Source: Methylocystis rosea SV97
Lineage (GTDB): Bacteria > Pseudomonadota > Alphaproteobacteria > Rhizobiales > Beijerinckiaceae
DNA: 64,000 nt
Reading direction: 5' to 3'
NCBI RefSeq assembly: GCF_000372845.1
Contig: NZ_KB889963.1
Location: 1,546,146 to 1,610,145, forward strand
A program made the position numbers and the translations under genes. Positions 1 to 9,249 of the stretch are shown in pieces; positions within the stretch are counted from its first letter, which is position 1, and every line of letters starts with the position of its first letter. Below the pieces are notes generated by a model. That model was not told the origin of the DNA, did no database searches, and was given only the letters and a program-made list of their open reading frames with translations.

Positions 1-35
1 GCGCGCTCCAAAGCAGCCAGTAATTCTAAGGCCCC

Positions 36-53
36 CCGAGCCGTGTTGCTCGG
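36..53 (-). terminator. possible terminator hairpin downstream of the porin gene
   Basis: A perfect 6-bp inverted repeat (CCGAGC / GCTCGG) with a 6-nt loop lies just past the porin stop codon. On the minus strand it is followed by a G/C run and then TTAGAATT, not a clean T tract. It may be a weak terminator; the window edge prevents seeing what lies beyond. Confidence 0.25.
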
Positions 54-64
54 CGGCGGAATGC

Positions 65-1813
65 CTACCAATAGACCTGCGCGCGCGCTTCAAAGAGATC
101 GGGATGGGCGCCGTTGAAATAAGGGCCTTGCCGCGTCGGAACGCCGGTTGTGAACAAGGCGTAATCATTGAGCGGCGCAGAGGCTTGCAGCACATGGACC
201 CAGTTGAACTGAAAGTGGATTCCATTGTCAGGATACCAATTGAGTCCCAGAGTGACGTTTTGCTGGCGACCGCCGACAACGCCCGCGTTGCCGATATAAG
301 ACGCGGCCGCGGGATTGGGCGCGATGAGCGTCGTATAGGCGAGCATGTTGTACAGGCTTGAGCCGCTATAGGGTCCGCTGTTGAGATTGAGCGCGCTGTA
401 GCGCGCGGCGAGCCCAACCGCGCCGAAGCCGCCCGCGCTCATCGGATGCTTGATCGTGATCTGATTGAAGTTCGCGCCGATTTTGTTCGTCACGTCATAT
501 GCGGCGGCGCGCTCCTCACCCGTCAGGTACAATTGTCCGTAGAGATAGAAGCCGCTGAAATAATGCGAGGCGCCGCCCGGCGCGAAAGCGCCCGCGAGGC
601 GCGCAAGCCCAATATTGGTCGTATTGCGATTGACTTGCTGCCCCAGATATTCCGCCTGCAGCGAGAACGGTCCATGCGCCGCGGACAACTCCACGCCGAA
701 GGACTGCACGCTGTTGACGCAATGCGCGGCGGCGGCGGCGCCCCATCCCGGCAGAGCGACGGTTCCGCAGGAGAGATCGGGCGTGCCGAGCAGCCCTTGA
801 TTGAGGATATAGGCTTCCGAGCGAATGCGGTTGCCGATCCGCAGCACGCGATCGTCGGATAATCCCGTGGCGCTGTTTGGCTGGTGATAGCGGCCCGAGA
901 CGCCGACATGCAGGAGATCATGCTCGGTCATGATCGGCGCGTAGGTCAATCGGCCGGTCAGATCGAAATATTGACCGCCGCCGGTTGGGACCCAACCGGC
1001 CCTCGCGGGAACACCGAACGACGGCGGCGCGCCGACTGTGGGATTTGTGTTTAAATCTTCGAAGCTCGTCGTGAAGATGCCGCCTTTTGCCGTCCAGTTG
1101 TCGCCATAGGCGCCGATCGCCGCGCCGAGATGGCGGCTGGGCGCGATGGCTTCGACCGCCATGGCGCGTTCGATGAAGTCCCGGAATCGCGAAGAAGCGG
1201 TGAATTCGAGGCTGAAGGGTTCGAAATAGCTGCCGATATGGATGAACGCTGGCTCCTTCGTGAAGGGCAGCGCGAGAAGGGGATGTTGTACGCCAAGATA
1301 GAAATCGCGAATGCCGCCTTGCACGGGCGCGTTGAATGGCGTGCCATATTGCGAGCCGGCGAAATCATATTGCAGTTTGTAGAACCAATATTTGGCAGCC
1401 TTCCCCTCGACTTCGAGACGCACCTGGCGAACGCCAGCCTGGCCTGACCAGCCATTCAGCGGCTGCGCCGCGCCGCCGCCGTCGAACTGCATGCGCCCGC
1501 CAATCTTGAAGTTGTAAGATTTGTCTGCGTTTTCGACGAACAGACCGTTCTTGAATGCGACGAAAACTGGCGGCATAAGCGGCGTAGCGGTCTGCGCCGC
1601 CTCGGCCTTCGCGGCGCTTCGTTGAGCGGACTGGGAAGCCTGCTGGGCTTCCTCTTTGGCCTGACGAGCCTCTCGCCGCAGTTTTGCGATCTCCGCCTCC
1701 AGCGCTCGCAGCCTCGCCTCAATCACGTCGCTTGAGGCGGCATGCGCCGTCGTTGTCGAGAGAACCGCGACAAGTCCGCTTGCCGCGACATGCTTCCAGC
1801 CTGGGAGATTCAT
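65..1813 (-). CDS. outer-membrane porin (phosphate-selective porin O/P-like)
   Basis: A secreted beta-barrel porin of about 582 residues. It has an N-terminal signal peptide ending near AHA-AS, then a short alanine/glutamate-rich coiled coil (roughly residues 30-75, with repeated EAEIAKLRREA-like heptads), then a long region of alternating strands such as FKIGGRMQFDGG and YWFYKLQYDFAG. It ends in an aromatic residue (VYW), as outer-membrane barrels do. The coiled coil followed by a barrel fits OprO/OprP-type porins. An upstream ATG at 1837 is in frame, but the ATG at 1813 has a GAGG ribosome-binding site and starts directly at the signal peptide, so I prefer it. The gene lies 235-260 bp downstream of the hydrogenase-4-like operon on the same strand and could be its last gene or separately expressed. 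Substrate is not predictable; anion uptake is only a family association. Confidence 0.8.
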   Translation of the reverse strand: MNLPGWKHVAASGLVAVLSTTTAHAASSDVIEARLRALEAEIAKLRREARQAKEEAQQASQSAQRSAAKAEAAQTATPLMPPVFVAFKNGLFVENADKSYNFKIGGRMQFDGGGAAQPLNGWSGQAGVRQVRLEVEGKAAKYWFYKLQYDFAGSQYGTPFNAPVQGGIRDFYLGVQHPLLALPFTKEPAFIHIGSYFEPFSLEFTASSRFRDFIERAMAVEAIAPSRHLGAAIGAYGDNWTAKGGIFTTSFEDLNTNPTVGAPPSFGVPARAGWVPTGGGQYFDLTGRLTYAPIMTEHDLLHVGVSGRYHQPNSATGLSDDRVLRIGNRIRSEAYILNQGLLGTPDLSCGTVALPGWGAAAAAHCVNSVQSFGVELSAAHGPFSLQAEYLGQQVNRNTTNIGLARLAGAFAPGGASHYFSGFYLYGQLYLTGEERAAAYDVTNKIGANFNQITIKHPMSAGGFGAVGLAARYSALNLNSGPYSGSSLYNMLAYTTLIAPNPAAASYIGNAGVVGGRQQNVTLGLNWYPDNGIHFQFNWVHVLQASAPLNDYALFTTGVPTRQGPYFNGAHPDLFEARAQVYW

Positions 1814-2071
1814 GACTAGCCTCGCTTGCGTCTTCATTCGCGTGGGCGGCGCGCGCTGCGCCGCGAATCAAGACAGCAAGTTCATCGCGTTGAACGCCGC
1901 GACTCGCATATGCGAAGCGCTAAGCACGCTTCCGTTCTAGCCAAGTTTTCGTACGTAGGTTTTTCCCGAGTTTTTCTCTTTGCGAGGAAATATTGCTCGC
2001 GCATTTCGAGAGTCGGGCGGCTGACAGAACGTCGCCACATTCGCGGGGCGAGGGGCCTTCGGCCGAGTCGT

Positions 2072-2587
2072 TCAGCTCATCGTTTCAACGAAGGCGATCA
2101 GCCCTTTGAGCAGCGTCGTCGGATCAGGCGGACAGCCGCGAATGTGAAGATCGACGGGAATGACTTTCGCGACGGCGCCCACGCATGCGTAGCTCTCGCA
2201 ATAGACGCCGCCGTCAAAGGCGCAGTCGCCGACGGCGATCACCCATTTTGGATCCGGCGTCGCCGCATAGGTTCGCTCAAGCGCTTCGCGCATGTTTTTC
2301 GTCACCGGTCCGGTGACGAGCAAGACGTCGGCGTGACGCGGCGACGCCACGAAGCGCATGCCAAATCTCTCGAGATCGTAATAGGCGTTGTTGAGCGCGT
2401 GGATCTCCAGCTCGCAGCCATTGCAGGAACCCGCGTCGACTTCGCGGATCGACAGACTGCGGCCCAGTTTCTGGCGGGCTGTTCGCCCCAGCGTGTAGCC
2501 AAGTTCGGCGATCGACGTCGGAGTTGGCGTGGGCGCCTGTTCGGTCAGAGCGCGCCGGAGCAGGCCCTGAAGCAAGAATTTCTGCAT
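2072..2587 (-). CDS. hyfI: NuoB/HyfI-like [4Fe-4S] small subunit of a complex I-related membrane complex
   Basis: A 171-residue homologue of complex I subunit NuoB and hydrogenase-4 subunit HyfI. It holds the proximal iron-sulfur cluster between the catalytic large subunit and the membrane arm. Four candidate cluster cysteines are present: CNGC (Cys55, Cys58), GDC (Cys122) and GCPPDP (Cys152), so electron transfer through one [4Fe-4S] cluster looks intact. It is the last gene of the SulP-hyfBCEFGI operon, starting 12 bp after hyfG. No ferredoxin-like HyfH/NuoI gene is beside it, so the usual next electron carrier is missing from the cluster. The family assignment is strong; the reaction is unknown because the partner large subunit lacks nickel ligands. 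Confidence 0.9.
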   Translation of the reverse strand: MQKFLLQGLLRRALTEQAPTPTPTSIAELGYTLGRTARQKLGRSLSIREVDAGSCNGCELEIHALNNAYYDLERFGMRFVASPRHADVLLVTGPVTKNMREALERTYAATPDPKWVIAVGDCAFDGGVYCESYACVGAVAKVIPVDLHIRGCPPDPTTLLKGLIAFVETMS

Positions 2588-2599
2588 CGTGCGCGCGTC

Positions 2600-4117
2600 C
2601 TAGAGATCATGCCCCGAGTAGGAGCAGTTGAAGGATTTGTTGCAGAGGGGGAAGTCGGCGACGATGTTGTCCTTGATCGCCGCTTCGAGCAGCGGCCATT
2701 GGAACCAGGACGGATCGCGCAAATGACAGCGCTGCACCACGCCGTCAGCGCGGATGCGCAGCCAGACAAATATATCGCCGCGGAAGCCTTCGACGAGCGC
2801 GGCGCCTTCGCGCGTCCAGTCTTCCGGCAGCGCCCAGGCGGCGATGATCGGTCCCTCCGGCATTTCGTCGAGAATCTGTCTGACGATTTTGAGGGAGGCT
2901 TTGATTTCGTCGAACCGGACCCAGACGCGCGCATCGACGTCGCCTTCCTTTGAGGCGCCGATCTCGAACGTCAGCTGCGGATAGGGGGCGTAACCGATCG
3001 CCTTGCGCGCGTCGAACTCCCGGCCCGAGGCGCGTCCAACATAGCCGCCGCATGCATATTGCGTCGCGAGCGCCTCACTGACGACGCCGGTTCCGACGGT
3101 CCGATCCTGCAGCGACGTCGTGTCGCCGAAGAGCGCGATGAACCGGGGAGTCATGAGCTCGATCCACTCGATCAGCGTGAAAAGCGCCGTGACGTTCTCT
3201 TGCGCCAGATCGACGACGACGCCGCCCGGCGCGATGCGATCCATCATCAGGCGGTGTCCGAAACAGCTCGCGGCCTCCCTCAAGATGCGTTCGCGGACGA
3301 TGCCGCATTGCGCATGCATCAATGCGAAGGCCGCGTCGTTACAGATGGCGCCGATATCGCCGAAGTGATTGGCGAGGCGTTCCAGTTCGGCCATCAGCGC
3401 GCGCAGATATGTCGCGCGCGGCGGAACATTGACGTCGAACGCCGCTTCGATCGCCTGCGAAAAGGCGAGGCTATAGGCGACCGTGCTGTCGCCGGACACG
3501 CGCGCCGCGAGACGCGCGGCGCGCTCGAACGAGGCGCCGGCCATCAGTTGATCGACGCCCTTGTGCACGAAGCCAAACCGCTCCTCAAGCCGCACGACGG
3601 TTTCGCCATTGGCCGAGAAGCGGAAGTGACCCGGCTCGATAATGCCGGCGTGCACGGGTCCGACCGGTATCTGGTGGAGCGGTTCGCCTTCTGCGGGAAG
3701 GAACGTGTAGCTGTCACTGGCGGAGTCGATCTTTTCGGGGTCGTTGCAAGGATGACGCACGCCCCAGCGGCCATGGTCGAGCCAGGGCCGGTCATCGGGC
3801 GGGTTTTCGGCCCTCAACCCATAAAGATCGCGGATAGCGCGCTCGAGCCTCGACGCCGGCGGATGCAATCGCCCGACGGATGGAAAGGAGCCTTCAGGGC
3901 ACTCCAATGTGATGATGCGCAGGCGCGGCTGCCGCTCTTCGAGCACCGCCATGTGAACGCTCGAAGGTTCGCCCCACAGGCTGAGGAGTTCGCGCTCGCC
4001 TCTCGCAAGACTTTCGGCGAAAGCGAGCCAACCAGCTCTGTCGACGATCTCACGCGGCCAAGGCAGGCACGTCGGCGGCGACGGCTGGGCCTCTATCTGT
4101 TTGCTGGCGAAGTTCAT
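2600..4117 (-). CDS. hyfG: HyfG/NuoCD-like large subunit lacking [NiFe] ligands
   Basis: A 505-residue fusion of a NuoC-like N-terminal domain (about residues 25-120) and a NuoD/hydrogenase large-subunit domain. The family hallmark EPGHFRF is at residues 161-167. Where [NiFe] hydrogenases carry the first Cys-x-x-Cys nickel motif (RVCGICG in HycE), this protein reads RVSGDST (206-212). The C-terminal end (LCNKSFNCSYSGHDL) has no DPCxxC motif. Nickel binding and hydrogen evolution are therefore not expected. This is the pattern of Ehr (energy-converting hydrogenase-related) complexes. The ATG at 4117 starts 17 bp after hyfF. The open frame continues upstream to 5242, but that part is a shadow of hyfF. 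The function of the pocket where Ni would sit is unknown. Confidence 0.88.
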   Translation of the reverse strand: MNFASKQIEAQPSPPTCLPWPREIVDRAGWLAFAESLARGERELLSLWGEPSSVHMAVLEERQPRLRIITLECPEGSFPSVGRLHPPASRLERAIRDLYGLRAENPPDDRPWLDHGRWGVRHPCNDPEKIDSASDSYTFLPAEGEPLHQIPVGPVHAGIIEPGHFRFSANGETVVRLEERFGFVHKGVDQLMAGASFERAARLAARVSGDSTVAYSLAFSQAIEAAFDVNVPPRATYLRALMAELERLANHFGDIGAICNDAAFALMHAQCGIVRERILREAASCFGHRLMMDRIAPGGVVVDLAQENVTALFTLIEWIELMTPRFIALFGDTTSLQDRTVGTGVVSEALATQYACGGYVGRASGREFDARKAIGYAPYPQLTFEIGASKEGDVDARVWVRFDEIKASLKIVRQILDEMPEGPIIAAWALPEDWTREGAALVEGFRGDIFVWLRIRADGVVQRCHLRDPSWFQWPLLEAAIKDNIVADFPLCNKSFNCSYSGHDL

Positions 4118-4134
4118 CTTTTCATCCTTTGAAC

Positions 4135-5583
4135 TCAACCCAAGAGCCGCGCGACGTTCTGGAACCAGGTCACGACGTGAGAGGGAAGGTAGATTCCCGC
4201 CAGCAGCACAAGCGAGAGATGCGCGTAGACAGGCCACATCGAAGCCTTCACCTCGCCTTGGTCGCGGCTCGGCTCGCCGAACGCCATTCCGGTGAGGCGC
4301 AACAGCAGCGCGCCAAAGGCCAGCAGGAGGCCGAAGACCAGTGGAATAGCGAGGAGGGGCTGGCGCGCGAAGGTCGAACTCACGACGAGAAATTCGCTCA
4401 TGAAGATGCCAAGCGGCGGCAGACCGATGATGGCGACGACGCCAGCGACGAGGGACCAGCCGAGCGCCGGCTGGCTCTGCGTCAGTCCTCGGATGTCGGC
4501 GATTCTCTGCGTGCCCTTGACCTGCGCGATGTGACCGACCGAGAAGAAGATCGCGGACTTCGTCAGGCTGTGCATCGTCATGTGCAGCAGACCGGCGAAG
4601 TTGGCGAGCGGTCCGCCCATGCCAAAGGCGAAGGCGATAATGCCCATGTGCTCGATGGAGGAGTAGGCGAACAGCCGCTTGATGTCGCCGCGGCGGTAAA
4701 GCATGAAGGCCGCCATGATGAGCGATGCAAGGCCGAGCGTGATCATCAGCGGGCCAGGCGTAATCGCCGCCGCATTCGCCGTCAGCAGCATCTTGAACCG
4801 CAGTACCGCATAGAGCGCGACATTCAGAAGGAGGCCGGACAAGACCGCCGAGATCGGCGTCGGGCCTTCCGCATGCGCATCCGGAAGCCAGGCGTGCATC
4901 GGCGCCAACCCAACCTTGGTGCCGTAGCCGAGCATCAGAAACACGAAGGCGACGTTGAGCATCCGGGGATTGAACTGCGGCGCTTGCTGCATCAGCGTCG
5001 TCCAGACCATGGCGTCGTAGCCCTGTCCCAGAACCGGCTCGGCCGCCATGTAAATGAGGATCGTGCCAAAGAGCGCCAGCGCGATCCCGACGCTGCCGAG
5101 GATGAAATATTTCCAGGCGGCCTCGAGCGCGTGTGGCGTGCGGTACATGCCGACCATCAATACGGTCGTCAGGGTCGCGACTTCGACCGCGACCCACATG
5201 AGGCCGATGTTGCTGGCGAGCAGCGCCAGATTCATCGCGCACATCAGCGACTGATACATCGCGTGATAGAAGCGGACGTTTCTCGTGGTCAGCCGGCCGG
5301 TTTCGATCTCATGGTCGATATAGCTCGCGCTATAGACGCTCGTGGTGAAGCCGATGAAGGTCGAGAGCACAATAAAGACGATGTTGAGGTCGTCGACGAA
5401 GAGATAGCCGCCGCGTTCGGGTTCGACGACGAGAAGCACAAGCGCGAAGAGAAACGTCGCGCCGGAGGCGCAGAGGTTGATGATCGCCGAGCGTCGGTAG
5501 GCCGGTTCAAGCGCCACGGCGATGGCCGCGACGGCGGGAATGCCGACAAGCGCGTTCGAGACCAGGAAGAGATCGGAACTCAT
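4135..5583 (-). CDS. hyfF: hydrogenase-4 component F-like antiporter-type membrane subunit
   Basis: A 482-residue polytopic membrane protein of the NuoL/M/N-Mrp antiporter family, related to HyfF. Long hydrophobic segments cover nearly the whole sequence. It carries the conserved features WVAVEVATL near the fourth helix, GYGTKVGLAPMHAWLPDAHAEGP (the central helix with its proton-path lysine) and SIEHMGIIAFAFGMGG. These helices conduct protons or sodium ions in complex I relatives. Its start overlaps the hyfE stop by 4 bp (ATGA), so the two are translationally coupled. It is somewhat shorter than E. coli HyfF (about 526 residues). It would be one of two ion-pumping modules in this complex, the other being HyfB. 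Confidence 0.9.
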   Translation of the reverse strand: MSSDLFLVSNALVGIPAVAAIAVALEPAYRRSAIINLCASGATFLFALVLLVVEPERGGYLFVDDLNIVFIVLSTFIGFTTSVYSASYIDHEIETGRLTTRNVRFYHAMYQSLMCAMNLALLASNIGLMWVAVEVATLTTVLMVGMYRTPHALEAAWKYFILGSVGIALALFGTILIYMAAEPVLGQGYDAMVWTTLMQQAPQFNPRMLNVAFVFLMLGYGTKVGLAPMHAWLPDAHAEGPTPISAVLSGLLLNVALYAVLRFKMLLTANAAAITPGPLMITLGLASLIMAAFMLYRRGDIKRLFAYSSIEHMGIIAFAFGMGGPLANFAGLLHMTMHSLTKSAIFFSVGHIAQVKGTQRIADIRGLTQSQPALGWSLVAGVVAIIGLPPLGIFMSEFLVVSSTFARQPLLAIPLVFGLLLAFGALLLRLTGMAFGEPSRDQGEVKASMWPVYAHLSLVLLAGIYLPSHVVTWFQNVARLLG

Positions 5584-6242
5584 GAACGTCCTCCGCGTAC
5601 GCGATCGAGTTCAGAAAGGTCGACGTTGTCGAATCGCTCGCGGATGCGAAACAGGAAGATGCCGATCACGATGAAGGCGATGAGAATGGAAAAGGCGACG
5701 CTGATCTCGACGACGAGCGGCATGCCGTTCGCCCCTGCCGCCGCCAGAACCAGACCATTTTCCAGCGACATGAAACCGATAATCTGGCTCACGACGTTGC
5801 GTCGCGTCACCATCATCAACAGCCCCAGCAGCACGATCGCCAAGGCGAATGCGATGTCCTCGCGCGACAGCGGATCGGCGGAGGCGGTCGCCGGCAGCAT
5901 GACGACGAGCGACAGCGCCACAAGAAATATGCCGATGAGCATGGTTATGCCGACGCCGCCAACGACCTCCACGGTGCGGTGGATGCGCAAGCGCTTGATG
6001 ATGCGGCGAAGGCTGAACGGAATGATCAGCGCCTTGAAGATCGCCGCGATGGCAGCCGTGAGATAGAGATGATGTGCGTCCTGGTAATAGGCCTGCCAGG
6101 CGACCGACAGCGACAGAATGACGGCGTGGAGCGTGTAGATATTGATCAGCCCCGACAGTCTGTCCTGATACAGCAGCATGAAGCTCGTCAGCAGGAGCGC
6201 GCCCGCCAGCACATGGGCGATGTCGATTGTCAGAAGCTCCAT
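5580..6242 (-). CDS. hyfE: hydrogenase-4 component E-like membrane subunit
   Basis: A 220-residue integral membrane protein matching HyfE in length and layout. The C-terminal half resembles NuoK: a helix pair with a buried acidic residue, FMSLENGLVLAAAGANGMP, followed by VEISVAFSILIAFIVIGIFLFRIRE. The N-terminal half adds further helices, as in HyfE. It belongs to the membrane arm that connects the ion-translocating modules. Its ATG overlaps the hyfC stop by one base and its own stop overlaps the hyfF start, so hyfC-E-F are tightly coupled. Confidence 0.88.
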   Translation of the reverse strand: MELLTIDIAHVLAGALLLTSFMLLYQDRLSGLINIYTLHAVILSLSVAWQAYYQDAHHLYLTAAIAAIFKALIIPFSLRRIIKRLRIHRTVEVVGGVGITMLIGIFLVALSLVVMLPATASADPLSREDIAFALAIVLLGLLMMVTRRNVVSQIIGFMSLENGLVLAAAGANGMPLVVEISVAFSILIAFIVIGIFLFRIRERFDNVDLSELDRVRGGRS

Positions 6243-7195
6243 CAGAGGCTCCGTGTCACGAAAACGAGCAGCGTCGCGAGGAGGCCGAGCATCAGCCCCG
6301 CGCCGAGAAAGTCGGGCACGCGGAAGATGCGCATCTTGGCCGTGGATGTCTCAAATAGCGCGAGCGCGCCGCCGCCGATCGCCAGCTTGAGGACGTAAGC
6401 GCCAAGGCCGATCGCCATCGCCCTTGGGCCCGCGTCATGCGTCGCGAGGCCAACTGGGAAGAAGACGCAGGCGATGAGCGAGAGATAAAGGAGCAGTTTG
6501 AGCGCGGAGGCGAGTTCAATGAGCGCGAGATAGCGCCCGGAATACTCAAGAATCATCGCCTCATGCACCATCGTCAGCTCGAGATGCGTCGCCGGATTGT
6601 CGACAGGAATCCGTCCATTCTCCGCGATGGCGACGATGAGGAGCGCAACGAGCGCCATGCCGACGGAGGCGCGCAATTCCATATTCGCGACCATGTAGGC
6701 CGCAATTTCAGAGAGCTGCGTCGTTCCGGCGACGAAGGAGACGGTGAAGACGATCATCATCATCGCCGGCTCCGCGAGCGAGCCGAACATCGCCTCGCGG
6801 CTGGAGCCGATGCCGCCGAAACTTGTTCCAATGTCCATGCCGGCGAGAGCAAGGAAAAAGCGGGCGCTGCCGAGCAGGGCGATGATGGCGATGAGATCGG
6901 CCGACCAGCTGAACGTCAGTCCCGTGGCGAATGTCGGCACGAGCGATGCGGCGACCCAGATCATCGCAAAGATCAGATAGGGCGCCGCGCGATATAGCCA
7001 GGACGCGTTGTCTGCGAGGACGACCTCCTTGCGCAGCAGCCGAATGAGATCGAGCCAGGGTTGAATGATCGGCGGTCCTTTGCGGCGCAAGAGACGCGCC
7101 TTCAGCTTTCGAACAAAGCCGATGAGCAGCGGCGCGAGCGCAAGCACCAAAAGCATTTGGAGGCTCTGGGCCATAAGGTTGAAAAGAAGCGTCAT
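6242..7195 (-). CDS. hyfC: hydrogenase-4 component C / NuoH-like membrane anchor subunit
   Basis: A 317-residue membrane protein of the NuoH/HyfC family, which docks the soluble arm onto the membrane. Visible family features are RRKGPPIIQPWLDLIRLLRKE near residue 40, AMFGSLAEPAMMM in the middle, and the acidic-rich loop ENGRIPVDNPATHLELTMVHEAM near residue 200 that contacts NuoB/NuoD in complex I. The true start is the ATG at 7195, which overlaps the hyfB stop by 4 bp; the open frame upstream of it is a shadow of hyfB. Length and motifs are normal for the family. Confidence 0.9.
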   Translation of the reverse strand: MTLLFNLMAQSLQMLLVLALAPLLIGFVRKLKARLLRRKGPPIIQPWLDLIRLLRKEVVLADNASWLYRAAPYLIFAMIWVAASLVPTFATGLTFSWSADLIAIIALLGSARFFLALAGMDIGTSFGGIGSSREAMFGSLAEPAMMMIVFTVSFVAGTTQLSEIAAYMVANMELRASVGMALVALLIVAIAENGRIPVDNPATHLELTMVHEAMILEYSGRYLALIELASALKLLLYLSLIACVFFPVGLATHDAGPRAMAIGLGAYVLKLAIGGGALALFETSTAKMRIFRVPDFLGAGLMLGLLATLLVFVTRSL

Positions 7196-9189
7196 ATCGC
7201 CACCAGAACCAGGAGGAAGACGAGCGCCGCGAAGACCAGCGCGAGATATTCCTGGATCGTCAGGAGACTGAGAATGTTCAGCCCGGCGGCGCAAGATTCC
7301 ACCGCCCGCGTGAGCGGCGCGTAGAGGTAATCGAAGATTCGATCCTTGACGTCGACGCTCAAGCGCGCGGCCCGCGTATCGCCAGGCGCCGGCATGTCGA
7401 GGCGCTCCCGCACCGAAAAGGCGATGACGCCAAGAGTGCGCCGGATCGGCTGCGCGAAGCTGCTGCCGGTGTATTGCGTCATGGGACTGGTTTCGATGTA
7501 GCCGCAGTCCCAGGCCGGCGCGCGCCGCGACCGCGCCGTGCCGAATTTGTGGATGACCCATCTCGCCGAATAGGCGGAGAAGAGAATGAACGCGAAGACC
7601 AGAAGCCCATTGTAGGAGCTGCGGCTTTCGGCCACGGGCGCGATCGAGAGCCAGGAGAGTTCAGCCTGCGTAGGCATGCGGCCGCCGACAAAATCTTTCG
7701 CCACGGGCGAGATCGTGTCGATGACGAGGCTCGGCAGCAGACCGGCCGTGAGGCACAGCGTCAGCAAAACCGCCATGGTCGCGAGCGACCAGCGATCCGG
7801 GTCGTGCGCCGCGCGCGCCGCTTCGCTGCGGGGACGTCCCAGAAAGGCGACGCCATAAGCGCGTATGTAACAGCCGGCGCCGAGCGCCGCGCTCAGCGCC
7901 AGCGCCACGCCGACCGCCGGAACGAGGAGCTTCACGGTCCATTGCGGCAGCGCCGGGCTCAGCAGGATCGCCTGAAAGACCAGCCATTCCGAGACGAAGC
8001 CGTTCAGCGGCGGCAGGGCGGCGATGGCGACGCACCCGCCCAGAAAAAGGAACGCCGTTTTCGGCATGGAGTGAATGAGCCCGCCGAGCCGCTCGATGCT
8101 TCTTTCGCCGCTCGCGTTCAGCACCGCGCCGGCGCCAAAGAACAGCAGGCTCTTGAACAGCGAATGATTGAAAACGTGAAACAGCGCGGCTGTGAAGGCG
8201 AGGGCGGCCGGCAGCGCCATGCCATTGGCCTTGAACGCCAAGGCAAGTCCGAGCGCGATGAAAATGACGCCGATGTTTTCGATGGTGCTGTAGGCGAGCA
8301 GCTTCTTCAGATCGCTCTGAATCGTCGCGAAGAGAACGCCGATGAGCGCGCTCGCTGCGCCAAAGGTCATCGGCTCGACCGACCACCAGAACGCCGGCGG
8401 CCCGAGCAAATCGAACACGACGCGAATGAAGCCGTAGACGGCGACCTTCGTCATAACGCCGCTCATCAGGGCCGAGACATGGCTCGGCGCCGCCGGATGG
8501 GCGAGTGGCAGCCAGATATGCAGGGGCGCGAGTCCGGCTTTCGACCCCATACCGACTATCGCGAGGGCGAGGACAAGGCCCGAGGTCCAGCCCGCCCTAG
8601 TCGACTCGCGAATCGAGGCGAAGTCATAGGCGCCGCCGACGCCCCCGAGAACGCCAAACGCCATCAACAGCGCGAAACCGCCGAAGCTCGCCATCAACAA
8701 ATAGACGAAGCCGGCGCGCCTGTTCTCTTCCTCATGATGATGCGTCAGCACGAGCGCCCATGACGCAAGCGACATGAACTCCCAAGCGACAAGAAAGGTG
8801 AAGGCGTCGTCGGCCAGCACGACGAGATTCATGCCAGCGAGAAAAGCCGGATAGAACGGCAGCACGCGTATCGGCTCTTTCTCATGCGCGCCATAGCCGA
8901 TCGCATAGGCGCTTGCCGCCGCGCCCCCCAGATTGACGACCGCGAGAAAAAAGGCGGTCAGGACGTCGATGCGAAAATGCATGCCGATCCACGGCAGCCC
9001 GAGCGGCAAAGTCGTGGAAACGACATGAGCGCCCCTTGGCATGACCGCTGCGAGAAAGATGACGCCGCAGAGGCCGATGCACAGGCGGTAGACGTTACGG
9101 CTGACGTCATGGTTCCGCCTGTCGACGATGGCGTAAACGCTGACGGCGAGCAGGGCGCTGACAGAGGTCAGCGCCAGGTAGAGCGGCAT
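7192..9189 (-). CDS. hyfB: hydrogenase-4 component B-like antiporter-type membrane subunit
   Basis: A 665-residue NuoL-like protein with about 16 hydrophobic segments, the usual length for HyfB (about 670). Diagnostic stretches are VAWEFMSLASWALV (conserved glutamate of the antiporter family), GMGSKAGLAPLHIWLPLAHP (the central lysine helix) and STIENIGVIFIALG. The C-terminal extension is typical of HyfB. A GTG at 9198 is in frame, but the ATG at 9189 has AGGTGA five bases upstream, so I choose the ATG. It begins 60 bp after the SulP gene with no visible terminator between them, which suggests one transcript. Confidence 0.9.
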   Translation of the reverse strand: MPLYLALTSVSALLAVSVYAIVDRRNHDVSRNVYRLCIGLCGVIFLAAVMPRGAHVVSTTLPLGLPWIGMHFRIDVLTAFFLAVVNLGGAAASAYAIGYGAHEKEPIRVLPFYPAFLAGMNLVVLADDAFTFLVAWEFMSLASWALVLTHHHEEENRRAGFVYLLMASFGGFALLMAFGVLGGVGGAYDFASIRESTRAGWTSGLVLALAIVGMGSKAGLAPLHIWLPLAHPAAPSHVSALMSGVMTKVAVYGFIRVVFDLLGPPAFWWSVEPMTFGAASALIGVLFATIQSDLKKLLAYSTIENIGVIFIALGLALAFKANGMALPAALAFTAALFHVFNHSLFKSLLFFGAGAVLNASGERSIERLGGLIHSMPKTAFLFLGGCVAIAALPPLNGFVSEWLVFQAILLSPALPQWTVKLLVPAVGVALALSAALGAGCYIRAYGVAFLGRPRSEAARAAHDPDRWSLATMAVLLTLCLTAGLLPSLVIDTISPVAKDFVGGRMPTQAELSWLSIAPVAESRSSYNGLLVFAFILFSAYSARWVIHKFGTARSRRAPAWDCGYIETSPMTQYTGSSFAQPIRRTLGVIAFSVRERLDMPAPGDTRAARLSVDVKDRIFDYLYAPLTRAVESCAAGLNILSLLTIQEYLALVFAALVFLLVLVAI

Positions 9190-9249
9190 ACGTGTCACCT
9201 TTGAATCGACGCGACGGTCGTCGGTCGCGCCTTGCGTGAACTTTACGGA

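Noticed and set aside
4129-6066. 645-residue plus-strand frame across hyfE, hyfF
   Set aside because: The opposite strand carries conserved membrane subunits with coupled starts; the frame is low-complexity and charged.
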